From assembly GCF_001613325.1 (NCBI RefSeq), contig NZ_BDCD01000020.1, positions 216,971-280,970 on the forward strand: 64,000 bases of DNA, given 5' to 3'. The position numbers were made by a program, and so were the translations under genes. Source of the DNA: Nocardia yamanashiensis NBRC 100130 (GTDB taxonomy: Bacteria; Actinomycetota; Actinomycetes; Mycobacteriales; Mycobacteriaceae). Position 1 is the stretch's first letter; every line of letters starts with the position of its first letter. Below the pieces are notes generated by a model. It had not been told where the DNA came from, searched no databases, and saw nothing but the letters and a program-made list of their open reading frames with translations. Positions 16,752 through 25,514 of this stretch are shown here, one piece after another.

Positions 16752-17429
16752 TCAGCGCCGCAACACCTTCCGGGCCAGATAGTTGCCGACGAACTGGATC
16801 ACCTGCACCCCGGCGATGATGATCAGCGTCGCCACCAGGGTGACCTGCCAGTCGAAACGCTGGTAGCCGTACACCAGCGCGAAATCGCCGAGCCCGCCGC
16901 CGCCGACCGTGCCCGCCATGGCCGACATGTCGACGATGGCGATCACCACGAAGGTGTAGCCGAGCACCAAGGGGCCCAGGGCTTCCGGGATGAGCAGGGT
17001 CAGGATGATGCGCAGCGGGCCCGCGCCCATGGACCGCGCCGCCTCGATCACGCCCGGATCGACGGTGACCAGGTTCTGCTCCACGATGCGCGCGATGCCG
17101 AACGAGGCCGCGACGATCATGACGAAGGCCGCCGCATCGGTGCCGATGGTGGTGCCGACGACCTCCAGCGTGATCGGGCCGAGCGCCGCCAGCAGGATGA
17201 TGAACGGGATCGGGCGCACCACGTTCACCAGGAAGTTCAGCACCAGGTTGATGGGCGCGTTGGCGAGCAGACCGCCCTTGCGGGTGGTGTAGAGCAGGGT
17301 GCCCAGGCCGAGGCCGATGAGCCCGCCCACCACGAAGGTGAGCAGCACCAGGTAGACGGTGGTGCCGACGGCCTCGCTCAAGACCGGCCGGAGCTTGTCC
17401 CAATCCGTTTGCACGGCTGCGATATTCAC
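16752..17429 (-). CDS. metI: D-methionine ABC transporter permease (MetI)
   Basis: Membrane component of the methionine importer, 225 residues with five to six helices. The ABC permease EAA-like loop is visible as VIEAARSMGAGPLRIILTLLIPEA (around residues 130-153; shown here in shortened reading), followed by the MetI-typical MAGTVGGGGLGDFALVYGYQRF. Its ATG overlaps the metN stop by 4 bp, indicating translational coupling in the metQ-metN-metI operon. Confidence 0.93.
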   Translation of the reverse strand: MNIAAVQTDWDKLRPVLSEAVGTTVYLVLLTFVVGGLIGLGLGTLLYTTRKGGLLANAPINLVLNFLVNVVRPIPFIILLAALGPITLEVVGTTIGTDAAAFVMIVAASFGIARIVEQNLVTVDPGVIEAARSMGAGPLRIILTLLIPEALGPLVLGYTFVVIAIVDMSAMAGTVGGGGLGDFALVYGYQRFDWQVTLVATLIIIAGVQVIQFVGNYLARKVLRR

Positions 17430-18520
17430 GCGGACCTCCGCTCGGACTCGACCGCGTCACTTCGCACCGCGTCGTCCGCGACGGCATCCGGGGCGGAGTC
17501 CGCCCGCCCGCCACCGTACGCCGCCAGCTCCGCCGCGACCTGCTCCACGGCCTCTTCCGGCCCGTCCAGCGCCACCGTGATACTCCCGAAGGTCTTGTCC
17601 TGCAACGAACTCACGCCGCCGAACACGATCTCGAAGCCGACCCCGGCGCGAGCGGCGGTGGCCAGCACCGCACCCACGCCCCGTTCGTCGCCGATATCCA
17701 CCGTCACCAATCGCCCGGCATGCCGCTCCCGCAGCCTGCGCAGTTCCTCGGCGGTCGGGCGATTGTGCAGCACCGTCTCCACGAACGAGCGCGTGGGCGC
17801 GGCCTGCGGCGCGGCGAAAACGTCGAAAGTCTTTGCCAATTCCACGATCCGGCCCTCGGCCAGCACCGCGACCCGATCGGCCACCGACCGGATCACATCC
17901 ATTTCGTGCGTGATCACCACGATGGTGACCCCGAGTTCCCGGTTCACCTTCTTCAGCAGCCGCAGCACCTCCCCGGTGGTCTCCGGGTCCAGCGCCGAGG
18001 TCGCCTCGTCGGCCAGCAGCAGCGACGGCGAGGTGGCCAGCGCTCGCGCGATGCCCACCCGCTGTTTCTGCCCGCCGGACAGCTGATCCGGATAGCTGCG
18101 CGCCTTGTCGGTCAGGCCCACGAACTCCAGCAGTTCGGCCACGCGCTCCTTGCGCCGAGCGCGCGGCCAGCCCGCCACCTTGAGCGGATACTCGATATTG
18201 CCTGCGGCGGTGCGGGATCGGAACAGGTTGAACTGCTGGAACACCATCCCGATATCGCGGCGCAGCTGCCGCACCCGCGATTCCGGCACCCCGGTGATGG
18301 GCTCGCCGCCGATGAGCACCGTGCCCGACGACGGCTTCTCCAGGGCGTTGATGAGCCGCACGAGCGTGCTCTTGCCCGCCCCGGAGTAGCCGATCACGCC
18401 GAAGATCTCCCCGCGCTCGATGCGCAGATCGATCTCCGACAGTGCGGTGTGCCGCTGCTTGCCGGCTTCGAAAACCTTGGTGACCGAACGGAATTCGACC
18501 GCCGCGCTTTCGTCGCTCAC
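17426..18520 (-). CDS. metN: Methionine ABC transporter ATPase (MetN)
   Basis: ATPase of the methionine importer, 364 residues. Walker A GYSGAGKST, signature LSGGQKQR and Walker B LLLADEATSALDPET are all intact. Residues about 265-340 form a C-terminal NIL domain (DIGDERGVGAVLATAARAG), which in MetN binds methionine and causes transinhibition. Its start overlaps the metQ stop by 4 bp. Confidence 0.95.
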   Translation of the reverse strand: MSDESAAVEFRSVTKVFEAGKQRHTALSEIDLRIERGEIFGVIGYSGAGKSTLVRLINALEKPSSGTVLIGGEPITGVPESRVRQLRRDIGMVFQQFNLFRSRTAAGNIEYPLKVAGWPRARRKERVAELLEFVGLTDKARSYPDQLSGGQKQRVGIARALATSPSLLLADEATSALDPETTGEVLRLLKKVNRELGVTIVVITHEMDVIRSVADRVAVLAEGRIVELAKTFDVFAAPQAAPTRSFVETVLHNRPTAEELRRLRERHAGRLVTVDIGDERGVGAVLATAARAGVGFEIVFGGVSSLQDKTFGSITVALDGPEEAVEQVAAELAAYGGGRADSAPDAVADDAVRSDAVESERRSA

Positions 18521-19401
18521 TTCTTCTCGCGCAGGGTCTGCTGCACCTTGGCCAGAATGGTCTCCAGTTCCGGCCCGGCGCGCTGCACCTCGACCGCGGT
18601 GCCCTTGGTGTTCTCCTGGACCGCCTTCTGCACCTCGGCGCTGTGCCAGATCTCGACCAGCTTCAGATAGGTCGGATTGGTCTTGTCGGCCGCGCGGGTG
18701 ACGAACGCGTTGATGTACGGTTCCGCGCCCGGGCTCTTCGGATCATCCTTGAACAGCGCGGATTTCGGGTCGATGCCGGATTTCTGCAGGAAGGTGTTGT
18801 TGACGACGGATCCGTCCACCGATTCCAGCGACAGCGCGGTCTGCGCGGCGTCCACCGTGGTGACCTTGACCTTGGACGCGCCCTTGTCGATATCGGCCGC
18901 GGTGGGCTGGCGGACATCGGCGGAGGACAGCTTCAGCAGTCCGGCGGCCTGCAGCACGAACAGCGCCCGCGCCTGGTTGGTCGGATCGTTCGGAATGGCG
19001 ATCTCACCGCCCTGCGGAATCTCGGCCACCGACTTGTGCTTCTTGGAGTACAGCCCCAGCGGCACCACCTGCGTCGCCCCGATCGGCGTCAAGTCCTGAT
19101 TGTTGGCCACGTTGTATTGACCCAGGAACTGCAGGTGCTGGAACAGATTCACATCGATCTGCTGCTGCGCCAGCGCCGTGTTCGGCTGCGAGTAGTCCGA
19201 GTAGTGGGTGATCTTCAGCGTGATCCCCTGCTCCTTGGCCTTCTCCGCGAAGACGTCCCACTGCGGGTCGCTCTCGGTGGTGCCGATGCGCACCGTGTTC
19301 GCGTCGGTACTCTCGTTCTTGCCGCACGCCGTGGCCGTGAGGGTGAGGCCCGCGACTGCCGCTACCAGGACCGGGATCGCCAGTACCCGATGGAATTTCA
19401 C
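18517..19401 (-). CDS. metQ: Methionine-binding lipoprotein (MetQ)
   Basis: Substrate-binding lipoprotein of the MetNIQ importer, about 294 residues from the GTG at 19401. A hydrophobic signal ends in the lipobox LTATAC, so Cys is lipidated. The NLPA/MetQ pattern is clear: QPNTALAQQQIDVNLFQHLQFL-type segment, PIGATQVVPLGLYSKKHK, QGGEIAIPNDPTNQARAL. First gene of the metQ-metN-metI operon. The open frame reaches 19440 but the extra residues precede the signal peptide. Confidence 0.93.
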   Translation of the reverse strand: MKFHRVLAIPVLVAAVAGLTLTATACGKNESTDANTVRIGTTESDPQWDVFAEKAKEQGITLKITHYSDYSQPNTALAQQQIDVNLFQHLQFLGQYNVANNQDLTPIGATQVVPLGLYSKKHKSVAEIPQGGEIAIPNDPTNQARALFVLQAAGLLKLSSADVRQPTAADIDKGASKVKVTTVDAAQTALSLESVDGSVVNNTFLQKSGIDPKSALFKDDPKSPGAEPYINAFVTRAADKTNPTYLKLVEIWHSAEVQKAVQENTKGTAVEVQRAGPELETILAKVQQTLREKK

Positions 19402-19532
19402 TCGTGCTCCCGCATGATTCGTCGAAACAGAACCCGGCAATGGAACCGTTGCGGCAATCCACCGGCAATGGTTGCGATCCGGCGGAGTGAAAGGCTCGCC
19501 CGGCGGCCGGTCGGCCGCCTATCTTGCGTGAA

Positions 19533-20396
19533 ATGCGAAAAATGCGCCGTCTGCTGGTGATTCCTCTCCTGTTAGCGCTGTTCACCGCCGCTGCCTGTGG
19601 CAAGGACCACCCCGCCGATGTGGTGCGCATCGGTGTGAACGATCTCGCTCTCCCACACTGGGACGTGTACAAGCGCAAGGCCGCCGAAGCGGGCATCACG
19701 GTCGAATTCACCAATTTCACCGATTACAACCAGCCCAATCCGGCGTTGTCGCAGGGCCGCGTGGACCTCAACAAGTTCCAGCACGTGCGCTACCTGGCCA
19801 ACTACAACGCCCGCAACAACGACACGCTGGTGCCCATCGGCGCGACCGAGATCTTTGCCTTGACCCTGTACTCCAAAAAGCACAAGGCCGTCGCCGATAT
19901 CCCGCAGGGCAGCGAAATCACCCTGAGCAACAATCCGGCGAACCAAGTCCGCCCGCTGCTCAGCCTCGCCGCGGCCGGCCTGATCACGCTCAAGGGCGGC
20001 GCGAGCTGGGATTCCAAACTCGAGGACGTCGACAAGTCGGCCTCCAAGGTCCGGCTGACCCCGATCGATCCGACGCTCACCGCCCAATCGCTGGAAAGCG
20101 TGGACGCGGCATTCGTGGATGACACCTTCGCCATCCCCGCCGGCCTGACCAAGAAGGAAACCATCTACACCGACGACCCCAACCGCGCCGACCTCAAGCA
20201 ATACATCAACATCTTCGCCGCCCGAGCCGCCGACAAGGACAACCCCACCTACCTGAAACTGGCTCAGCTCTACCACGATCCGGAAGTCGAGGCGGCCATC
20301 CGAGCCGAAGCGGGCTACGACGGCATCTTCAAGACCAACACCCCTGCCGACCTCCAGGCGACCGCTACCGAACTCGAAGCCAAGTTCCGCAAGTAG
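19533..20396 (+). CDS. Second MetQ/NlpA-family lipoprotein, divergent
   Basis: Paralogue of MetQ, about 287 residues. The signal ends in LFTAAAC (lipobox). It keeps the family pattern QPNPALSQGRVDLNKFQHVRYL (in part), PIGATEIFALTLYSKKHK and QGSEITLSNNPANQVRPL. It is transcribed away from metQ across a 130-bp gap and could feed the same MetN-MetI pair with a different ligand, such as another methionine form or a dipeptide. TTG at 19524 and ATG at 19533 or 19542 are alternative starts. Confidence 0.9.
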   Translation: MRKMRRLLVIPLLLALFTAAACGKDHPADVVRIGVNDLALPHWDVYKRKAAEAGITVEFTNFTDYNQPNPALSQGRVDLNKFQHVRYLANYNARNNDTLVPIGATEIFALTLYSKKHKAVADIPQGSEITLSNNPANQVRPLLSLAAAGLITLKGGASWDSKLEDVDKSASKVRLTPIDPTLTAQSLESVDAAFVDDTFAIPAGLTKKETIYTDDPNRADLKQYINIFAARAADKDNPTYLKLAQLYHDPEVEAAIRAEAGYDGIFKTNTPADLQATATELEAKFRK

Positions 20397-20408
20397 CGGC
20401 GGAATCGA

Positions 20409-20431
20409 TCACTCGTCATCCCGGCGAGTGA
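20409..20431. terminator. Short hairpin between convergent genes
   Basis: TCACTCG (20409-20415) pairs with CGAGTGA (20425-20431) between the MetQ-like gene and the small secreted protein gene. Confidence 0.45.
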
Positions 20432-20434
20432 CAT

Positions 20435-20830
20435 TCAGCAGGAGGCGGCGTGCGGACGGCAAACCGTCCAGCCTCTGCCGTCGGGGCGGGGTTGGACGGT
20501 CCAGCGCGGCTGATCGCCGTTCCCGTCGGAGTTGGTGCGGCCCGGCCCGTGGTGATTGCGATGCCGGTCGTACCGCTCACCGTTCGGGCGTGGATCCAGG
20601 TGCGCGTCGGCGTCGTTTCCCACCAGCCGGATTCCGTTGTCACCGGCCATGATTCGTAGTGACGTCCAGGTCGCGGCCGGGCTCGGTGCGCGCACCGGGG
20701 TCGATACGGCCACCTGGACGACCGCGGAGGTCAGCTCCGGCGCGGTGGCGGCGAGCCAGGCGGCGGCCCCGGTGGCAAGGCCGGCGACGGTGGCGACGAC
20801 CGCGAACTCGGCGGTACGAGTTGATCGCAT
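20435..20830 (-). CDS. Small secreted protein of unknown function
   Basis: 131 residues. An N-terminal signal (EFAVVATVAGLATGAAAWLA) precedes a short Thr/Ala/Val segment, then a hydrophilic tail rich in Asn, Arg, His, Gly and Pro (NHHGPGRTNSDGNGDQ). The tail ends in TVCRPHAASC with two Cys. I do not recognise the family. It lies 20 bp downstream of the saccharopine-dehydrogenase-like gene on the same strand and may be cotranscribed. Confidence 0.5.
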   Translation of the reverse strand: MRSTRTAEFAVVATVAGLATGAAAWLAATAPELTSAVVQVAVSTPVRAPSPAATWTSLRIMAGDNGIRLVGNDADAHLDPRPNGERYDRHRNHHGPGRTNSDGNGDQPRWTVQPRPDGRGWTVCRPHAASC

Positions 20831-20850
20831 GATTTCCTCTTCCAGACGGG

Positions 20851-22074
20851 TCAGCGGTCGGTGACCGGGGCGAGGGGGGATCGTTCGAGGACAATGCCGG
20901 ATTCGGCGTCGGCGTCGCCGAGGTGGGCGAGCAGGCCGGTGAAGAAGCGATCGGGGTCGATGATCGTCTCGGGTGGGTGTACGCCCGGTCGCCGGATCCG
21001 GCCTGCCACGAGCTGAGATAAGCCGAGCGCCAAGGGAATTCCGGTGGCGGTGGCCATATCGGTGGAGATCGCGAAACTCTCCAGGCCGCCGGACAAGCGC
21101 GCCAGCACGGTCTCGGGACGTCCGGCGCGCGTTCCGGTCGCGACGGCGAAGAACGGCGGCAGCGTGCCCGGCGATCGGAAAAGGGGTGCCGCGAGGAGTG
21201 AGCGGATGCCGCGCCACGCGCCGGGTTCGGCGAGCAGGGCGGCGGCCCGCTGGTTGCTCAACGCACCGGCATCGATATCCCGCCGCAGGTCGTCCAGATA
21301 GGCGACGGTGGCGGCCTTGATCACCATGAGATTGACTGCGTCGCCGGTGATTTCGAGGCTGCGATGCAAGGTCACCGGCTCGGGATGGCCGACGGTGTAG
21401 GCGGTGCCGCGCCGGTCTCCGGGCAGCAGCATCCGCACCGGCCGCAGCGGGCGCTGCCGTACCAGCCGGCCGTCTCCGACCGTGGCGATGGTGCCGCTGA
21501 TCTGCTGCATCCAGTGCACGGCCGCCGCGGAGGGGCGGCCGTCCGGGCCGAGCAACTGGGCGCGATCATCGTCCGCCCCAGCCGCATCCACCGGCCACGC
21601 GGTGTAGACATCGCGCACCGAATCCAGATCGCGGGCCGCCGACCAGGCGAGCAGATTGCTCACCCCGGGGCTCGCCCCCATCCCGACGATGGCGCACACC
21701 CCGGCCGCCCGCGCCGCCGCGTCCAGGGCCAGCATGTCCAGGGTCGGCTCCCAGTCATCGCAGATGTCGAGGTAGTCGGTGCCGGTCTCGATGGCGGCCC
21801 GCAGCACGGTGAGCCCGAATTCGTAGTACGGCCCAACGGTATTGAGCACCACATCGGCCTCTTCCAGCGCCTCACGCAGGCCATCCGCATCGGTGACATC
21901 GACCTGCGCCGCCCGCAGCGGCACCGTGGCATCGGACAATTCCGCCGCCAACACCCGCGCCGCACCGATATCCCGATCCGCGATGACGATCTCGTCCACA
22001 TCCGGAAAGTCCGCCGCGACCCGCACCGCCGCCGCCCCCATCGCCCCGGCTCCACCCAGTGCCAGCACCCTCAT
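20851..22074 (-). CDS. Saccharopine dehydrogenase-like NAD(P)-binding protein
   Basis: 407 residues. The N-terminus has the Rossmann loop VLALGGAGAMGAAAVRVAA, followed by DRDIGAARVLAAEL and the family motif VVLNTVGPYYEFG with YLDICDDWEP. These place it in the saccharopine dehydrogenase-like NADP-binding group, used in actinobacteria in lysine/carotenoid/lipid side pathways. The exact reaction is not evident. ATG at 22074 follows a nested palindrome (22094-22135), and a PaaX-like regulator lies upstream in the same direction, a plausible controller. Confidence 0.85.
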   Translation of the reverse strand: MRVLALGGAGAMGAAAVRVAADFPDVDEIVIADRDIGAARVLAAELSDATVPLRAAQVDVTDADGLREALEEADVVLNTVGPYYEFGLTVLRAAIETGTDYLDICDDWEPTLDMLALDAAARAAGVCAIVGMGASPGVSNLLAWSAARDLDSVRDVYTAWPVDAAGADDDRAQLLGPDGRPSAAAVHWMQQISGTIATVGDGRLVRQRPLRPVRMLLPGDRRGTAYTVGHPEPVTLHRSLEITGDAVNLMVIKAATVAYLDDLRRDIDAGALSNQRAAALLAEPGAWRGIRSLLAAPLFRSPGTLPPFFAVATGTRAGRPETVLARLSGGLESFAISTDMATATGIPLALGLSQLVAGRIRRPGVHPPETIIDPDRFFTGLLAHLGDADAESGIVLERSPLAPVTDR

Positions 22075-22093
22075 TACAGCCTCCGATCGATCA

Positions 22094-22135
22094 AATCGTT
22101 CATTTCTTCTACGATCGAATCGTAGCTGAACGATT
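22094..22135. promoter_or_regulatory. Nested palindromic operator
   Basis: Outer arms AATCGTTCA (22094-22102) and TGAACGATT (22127-22135) enclose inner arms CTACGAT (22109-22115) and ATCGTAG (22119-22125). All arms are perfect. The element is 20 bp upstream of the saccharopine-dehydrogenase-like gene and is probably bound by a dimeric repressor, perhaps the PaaX-like protein at 22387. Confidence 0.6.
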
Positions 22136-22244
22136 CTGAAATCGTGCTGAGAGATTTCGCGGTGGGCATACGCCGCGGAGGACAGCTGTCGGCAGCGGGC
22201 GGGCCGAGCCACGGGCGGCGGGCGGTAGGTGGCGGCGGACCCGG

Positions 22245-22313
22245 GCTACAAGCGGGAGCAGGCCAGAGCTACGACCGGGAGCAGGCCAGAGCTACGAGCG
22301 GGAGCGGGACGGA
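22245..22313. repeat. 23-bp tandem repeat, three units
   Basis: Three head-to-tail units start at 22245, 22268 and 22291, each beginning GCTACRA and containing CGGGAGC. Units 1 and 2 differ by only a couple of bases; unit 3 is more diverged at its end. The repeat lies in the gap between the PaaX-like gene and the operator. Confidence 0.7.
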
Positions 22314-22386
22314 TCTACGAAACCAGGTGCGGATTGGTTGAGCCGGGGCCAGGTATACGGCACGTCGGCACCGCGCGCATGACGGG

Positions 22387-23262
22387 TCAGCGCGCGGCGG
22401 CTTCGCGCAACACGTCGGAGTACACGCGGAACAAGCGGATCGCGCCGGGCTGTTCGGCGCGCAGCAGTTCCGACCAGCATTGGGCCACAACGGCTCTCGC
22501 CTCGGCTCCGATCCACGGGGCAGGCAGCAGTTCGGGCGGGAGCAGGGGGTCGGGATCCATGACCCGGCTGAATTCGGCGGCCAGCTCGACCGCGATAGTG
22601 GTGCGTTCGGTGTCCGTCAGCGCCTGCACATCGTGGAGCCGATCCAGTTGCCGCCGTGCGAACCGCAGCAATCGATTGTGCTCGGCCGCCAGCCGATCCA
22701 GCGGCCACAGCCGCGCGGCCAGTTCCCGCGCCCCGTCCGTCCCGCCGATCCGCAGATCCGTGGTCGTCATGGTGCTGATGTACTCCCCGACCCCGAATTC
22801 CCCTGCGGCATCGGCGATCCGGGCTTCCCACGCATTCGGCGACACATACAGCCCACCCTGAATCGCGGCCCCGCCCAAGTACCCGATCGCATCCCGCATG
22901 GCATCGCGCCCCTGCCGCTCGGTCTCCGGCACCGCGAACGCCACCACATGCCACACGCCGTCCCACGGCGCGTCCCCCCGATCCTGCGCATACATGTACC
23001 GCAGGTATTCCAGCTCCGGCTCGATCGACCGCCGCATCTTGTCGCCGGCCCGCAGCACCGCTTTCCGCCCGCGCCCCTCCTGCGTGAACTGCCCATCCGC
23101 GACCAGTCGCCGCACACACAACCGCACCTGCTGATCACTCATCCCGAGGGCATTGCCCACGGCATACAACTCCCCCGCATCGATGGTGGAATCCTCGCGA
23201 ATCATGCTCTCGACCAGCGTCCGCGTCGGAACCTCCGTCCCGTCCTCTCGGTCGCCCACCAT
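22387..23262 (-). CDS. PaaX-family transcriptional regulator
   Basis: About 291 residues. An N-terminal winged helix (ALGMSDQQVRLCVRRLVADGQF) is followed by the PaaX central domain with WDGVWHVVAFAVPETERQGRDAMRDA and LYVSPNAW, the hallmark sequence of this family. The C-terminal PaaX_C part has WPLDRLAAEHNRLLRFARRQ. PaaX represses phenylacetate degradation in enterobacteria by sensing phenylacetyl-CoA. No paa genes are in view, so its ligand here is open. I chose the ATG at 23262; a TTG in frame at 23283 is the alternative. Confidence 0.87.
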   Translation of the reverse strand: MVGDREDGTEVPTRTLVESMIREDSTIDAGELYAVGNALGMSDQQVRLCVRRLVADGQFTQEGRGRKAVLRAGDKMRRSIEPELEYLRYMYAQDRGDAPWDGVWHVVAFAVPETERQGRDAMRDAIGYLGGAAIQGGLYVSPNAWEARIADAAGEFGVGEYISTMTTTDLRIGGTDGARELAARLWPLDRLAAEHNRLLRFARRQLDRLHDVQALTDTERTTIAVELAAEFSRVMDPDPLLPPELLPAPWIGAEARAVVAQCWSELLRAEQPGAIRLFRVYSDVLREAAAR

Positions 23263-23627
23263 CCACCTCACACCCTCGCCCAACGGTCACCTGCGTCGCC
23301 GCCATACTACGTTCAGAAGATCCCCGGTCGTGGCCGACGTGCACGAACCTGCCGATCCCAGCCGGCCGCCAACAGGTTCGCATCAACGCCACCGACCGAG
23401 CGAGCGAGGCGAAACGTCGACGGCATGCCGCGGCGCGGAAGGCGAGTACCCGGACGGCTTCGGGTTGTTCGGCCGGTTCCGCGCGGCCCTATGAACGCGA
23501 AGAACAACCGCAGCCGAACCTTGCGAATGCCATCGCCGGATCGCGACTCTCCACGGTGGGTCAACCACCCGCTCGCCCTGCGGAGCACCAGGTCTGGCGC
23601 TGGGCGATACGCCGCCGGCGGCATCGC
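23263..23627. other. Intergenic stretch without a recognisable gene
   Basis: The 365 bp between the PaaX-like gene and the Gly/Ser-rich protein contain open frames on both strands, but none shows family features or a convincing ribosome binding site. Confidence 0.5.
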
Positions 23628-24692
23628 TCAGTCGCGGCCGCGGCTGGTCTTGACGCGGGCGGCGGCGATGATGGTGATGACGATGACGGTCATCATCTGG
23701 AGCGCGGTCCAGTTGGTGGGTTCTTCCGGAAGTGGCGCGGCGGCAATGGGATACACGTGTGGGGGCGGGGGCGGCGGGACGACAACGGGCGCCGGGGGCG
23801 CCACTTCCGGAGCGGGCACCGGGGCTATGGGCGCGGCGGCCGGGGCGACGGCGGTCGGAATCTCCAGGGGGATGCCGGGTTCGGGGGTGGGTGGGACGGG
23901 GATGAGGAGAAGGCAGGTGATCAGGGCGCTGCCGGTGACCGCGCTGCCGACCACCACACTGCCCGCGCCGGAGGAGCCGGGGCCGACCAGGCCGCTGGAT
24001 CCGGGAACGAATCCCGGTCCGATCAGACCGGATCCGAAGCCGCTGCCGGTGGCGAGGCCGAGCAGAATCGCGCCGACGCCAACTACCGCGCTACCCGCGC
24101 AAGCGGTGAGCACACTGCCGGATTCGAGGCCCAGCAGTTCGCCCAGCGTGCTCGGACCGGCCACGGGGGTACCGCCGAAGTCGCGACCGAGCTTGCCGCC
24201 CGCCTCGGTGCCGGAGCTACCGGTCAAGCTGCTGCCGGTTTTGATGTACGCCCCGCCTTCGATATCCGCCGCACTCGGTCCGAGGCCAAGAGCGCTGCCT
24301 GTCGCGGGTACTGCCACCGGATTCCCGGCACTGCCACTGCCGTTTCCGGCGACCTGCCCGGGGTTGCCCATCGAACTGCCGGTGCCGGCCGCCGCACCGC
24401 TCGGGCCGAGGCCCAGCGAGCTTCCGCTGTTGGCTCCGCCGTCTCCACTGCCGGAGTAGGAACTGCCGGTTCCCAGTCCCAGTCCGCTGCCGGATGGTGC
24501 GGCCACTGCTCCCGGTCCGTCCGAACCCCCACTGCCGGTGACGATTTCACCGAGGAAGGGTAGTTCGGGCAGGTCCGGGTCGGCGGTGGCGGGGCCGGTG
24601 GCGATGAGGGCGGCGGCGATCGGCACCGCCGTTGCCATCGCGATTCCCTTCGCGGCCTTGCGGTTTCGGCCATCCCTGGTTGCGGGCGCCAT
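23628..24692 (-). CDS. Gly/Ser-rich exported envelope protein with C-terminal membrane anchor
   Basis: 354 residues. A signal peptide (GIAMATAVPIAAALIATGPATA, cleavage after ATA) leads into a low-complexity Gly/Ser/Ala region. It contains repeated phrases: SGLGLGTGSS, SSLGLGPSG and SALGLGPSA. A hydrophobic Gly-rich middle (VLTACAGSAVVGVGAILLGLATG) is followed by a Pro/Val/Ala spacer with a run of prolines. A final membrane segment (LQMMTVIVITIIAA) ends in the basic tail KTSRGRD. The plan suggests a surface protein spanning the cell wall and held in the membrane. Family unknown. It is upstream of a DUF4239-like gene in reverse order: that gene (24720) reads into this one, so they may be cotranscribed. 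Confidence 0.65.
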   Translation of the reverse strand: MAPATRDGRNRKAAKGIAMATAVPIAAALIATGPATADPDLPELPFLGEIVTGSGGSDGPGAVAAPSGSGLGLGTGSSYSGSGDGGANSGSSLGLGPSGAAAGTGSSMGNPGQVAGNGSGSAGNPVAVPATGSALGLGPSAADIEGGAYIKTGSSLTGSSGTEAGGKLGRDFGGTPVAGPSTLGELLGLESGSVLTACAGSAVVGVGAILLGLATGSGFGSGLIGPGFVPGSSGLVGPGSSGAGSVVVGSAVTGSALITCLLLIPVPPTPEPGIPLEIPTAVAPAAAPIAPVPAPEVAPPAPVVVPPPPPPHVYPIAAAPLPEEPTNWTALQMMTVIVITIIAAARVKTSRGRD

Positions 24693-24719
24693 GGGCGGAT
24701 CCCTCCGTGCGTGCGATTC

Positions 24720-25514
24720 TCAGCGCGGCAGCAGCGCGCCGACGGTACTGGAGGACGTGATCTGCTGGAAGCGCGACATCGCCAGCTCGTAGGCCTCTTT
24801 GGACACGGTGTTGCCGCCCGCGAACGGCTGGTCGAGCTGGTAGATCGCCACGATCACGCCGCCGATCACCAGTCCGAACAGCGCGGTCATGAGCACGCTG
24901 CGCTTGGTGACCATCACCCCGGACAGCACGGTGCCCAGCAGCAGCATGCCGGTGCCGAACCAGAGCGCGACGTACAGGAACCCCGGCAGCTTGTACTCGG
25001 CGTCGAGCGCCCGGTCGTAGCGCGCCTCCGCGACCGCGTCCAGCGCGGTATCCGCCTTGTCCTGCAACGCTTTCACATCCGGATCGGTGCCGGGAATCGC
25101 CGACACGGTGGACCGCAGATCGTCGAAGGTGTCCTGCGCGTCCGGGCTCAGCCGCCGCTCGGAATCCATCACGTCCCACTCGTCCCCGACCACCTGCTTG
25201 GTGTACTCCCGCGTCAATCCCTGGATCTGGATGCGGTAGTCGTCGGGCAGATCATTGGCCGCTTCGTATACCGTCACCAGCCCTTTGGCCTCGGACACGG
25301 TGTGCGCGTGCGCGGTGTCGTACTGCTGCCACAGAATGACCACCACGAACGCGACGATGGCCGCGAAGAACATATTGACCAGATCCAGCACCATCGTGCT
25401 GGACGCCTCGTCATCGGAATGCCGCCACGATTTGGGCCGCAGCTTGTCGCCGACGAGGAACACCACCACCGCGACGACCGCGAACAACACGAGCACGCCC
25501 ATACGCAAAGCCAT
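24720..25514 (-). CDS. DUF4239-type membrane protein
   Basis: 264 residues. Two N-terminal helices (GVLVLFAVVAVVVFLVG, and NMFFAAIVAFVVVILW) precede a soluble helical middle domain (about 60-180) with EAANDLPDDYRIQIQGLTREY. Two C-terminal helices follow (LYVALWFGTGMLLLGTVLSG, and MTALFGLVIGGVIVAIYQL). This is the layout of DUF4239/bestrophin-like actinobacterial proteins. Function is not established. The ATG at 25514 is the best start; the frame extends upstream without membrane features. Confidence 0.8.
   Translation of the reverse strand: MALRMGVLVLFAVVAVVVFLVGDKLRPKSWRHSDDEASSTMVLDLVNMFFAAIVAFVVVILWQQYDTAHAHTVSEAKGLVTVYEAANDLPDDYRIQIQGLTREYTKQVVGDEWDVMDSERRLSPDAQDTFDDLRSTVSAIPGTDPDVKALQDKADTALDAVAEARYDRALDAEYKLPGFLYVALWFGTGMLLLGTVLSGVMVTKRSVLMTALFGLVIGGVIVAIYQLDQPFAGGNTVSKEAYELAMSRFQQITSSSTVGALLPR

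Noticed and set aside
19402..19532. Possible SAM riboswitch between the two MetQ genes
   Set aside because: The SAM-I or SAM-IV core sequences could not be found; only a short direct repeat is visible.
23313..23624. A 103-codon minus-strand frame before the Gly/Ser protein
   Set aside because: Arg/Pro-rich with no domain, ribosome site or coupling to neighbours.
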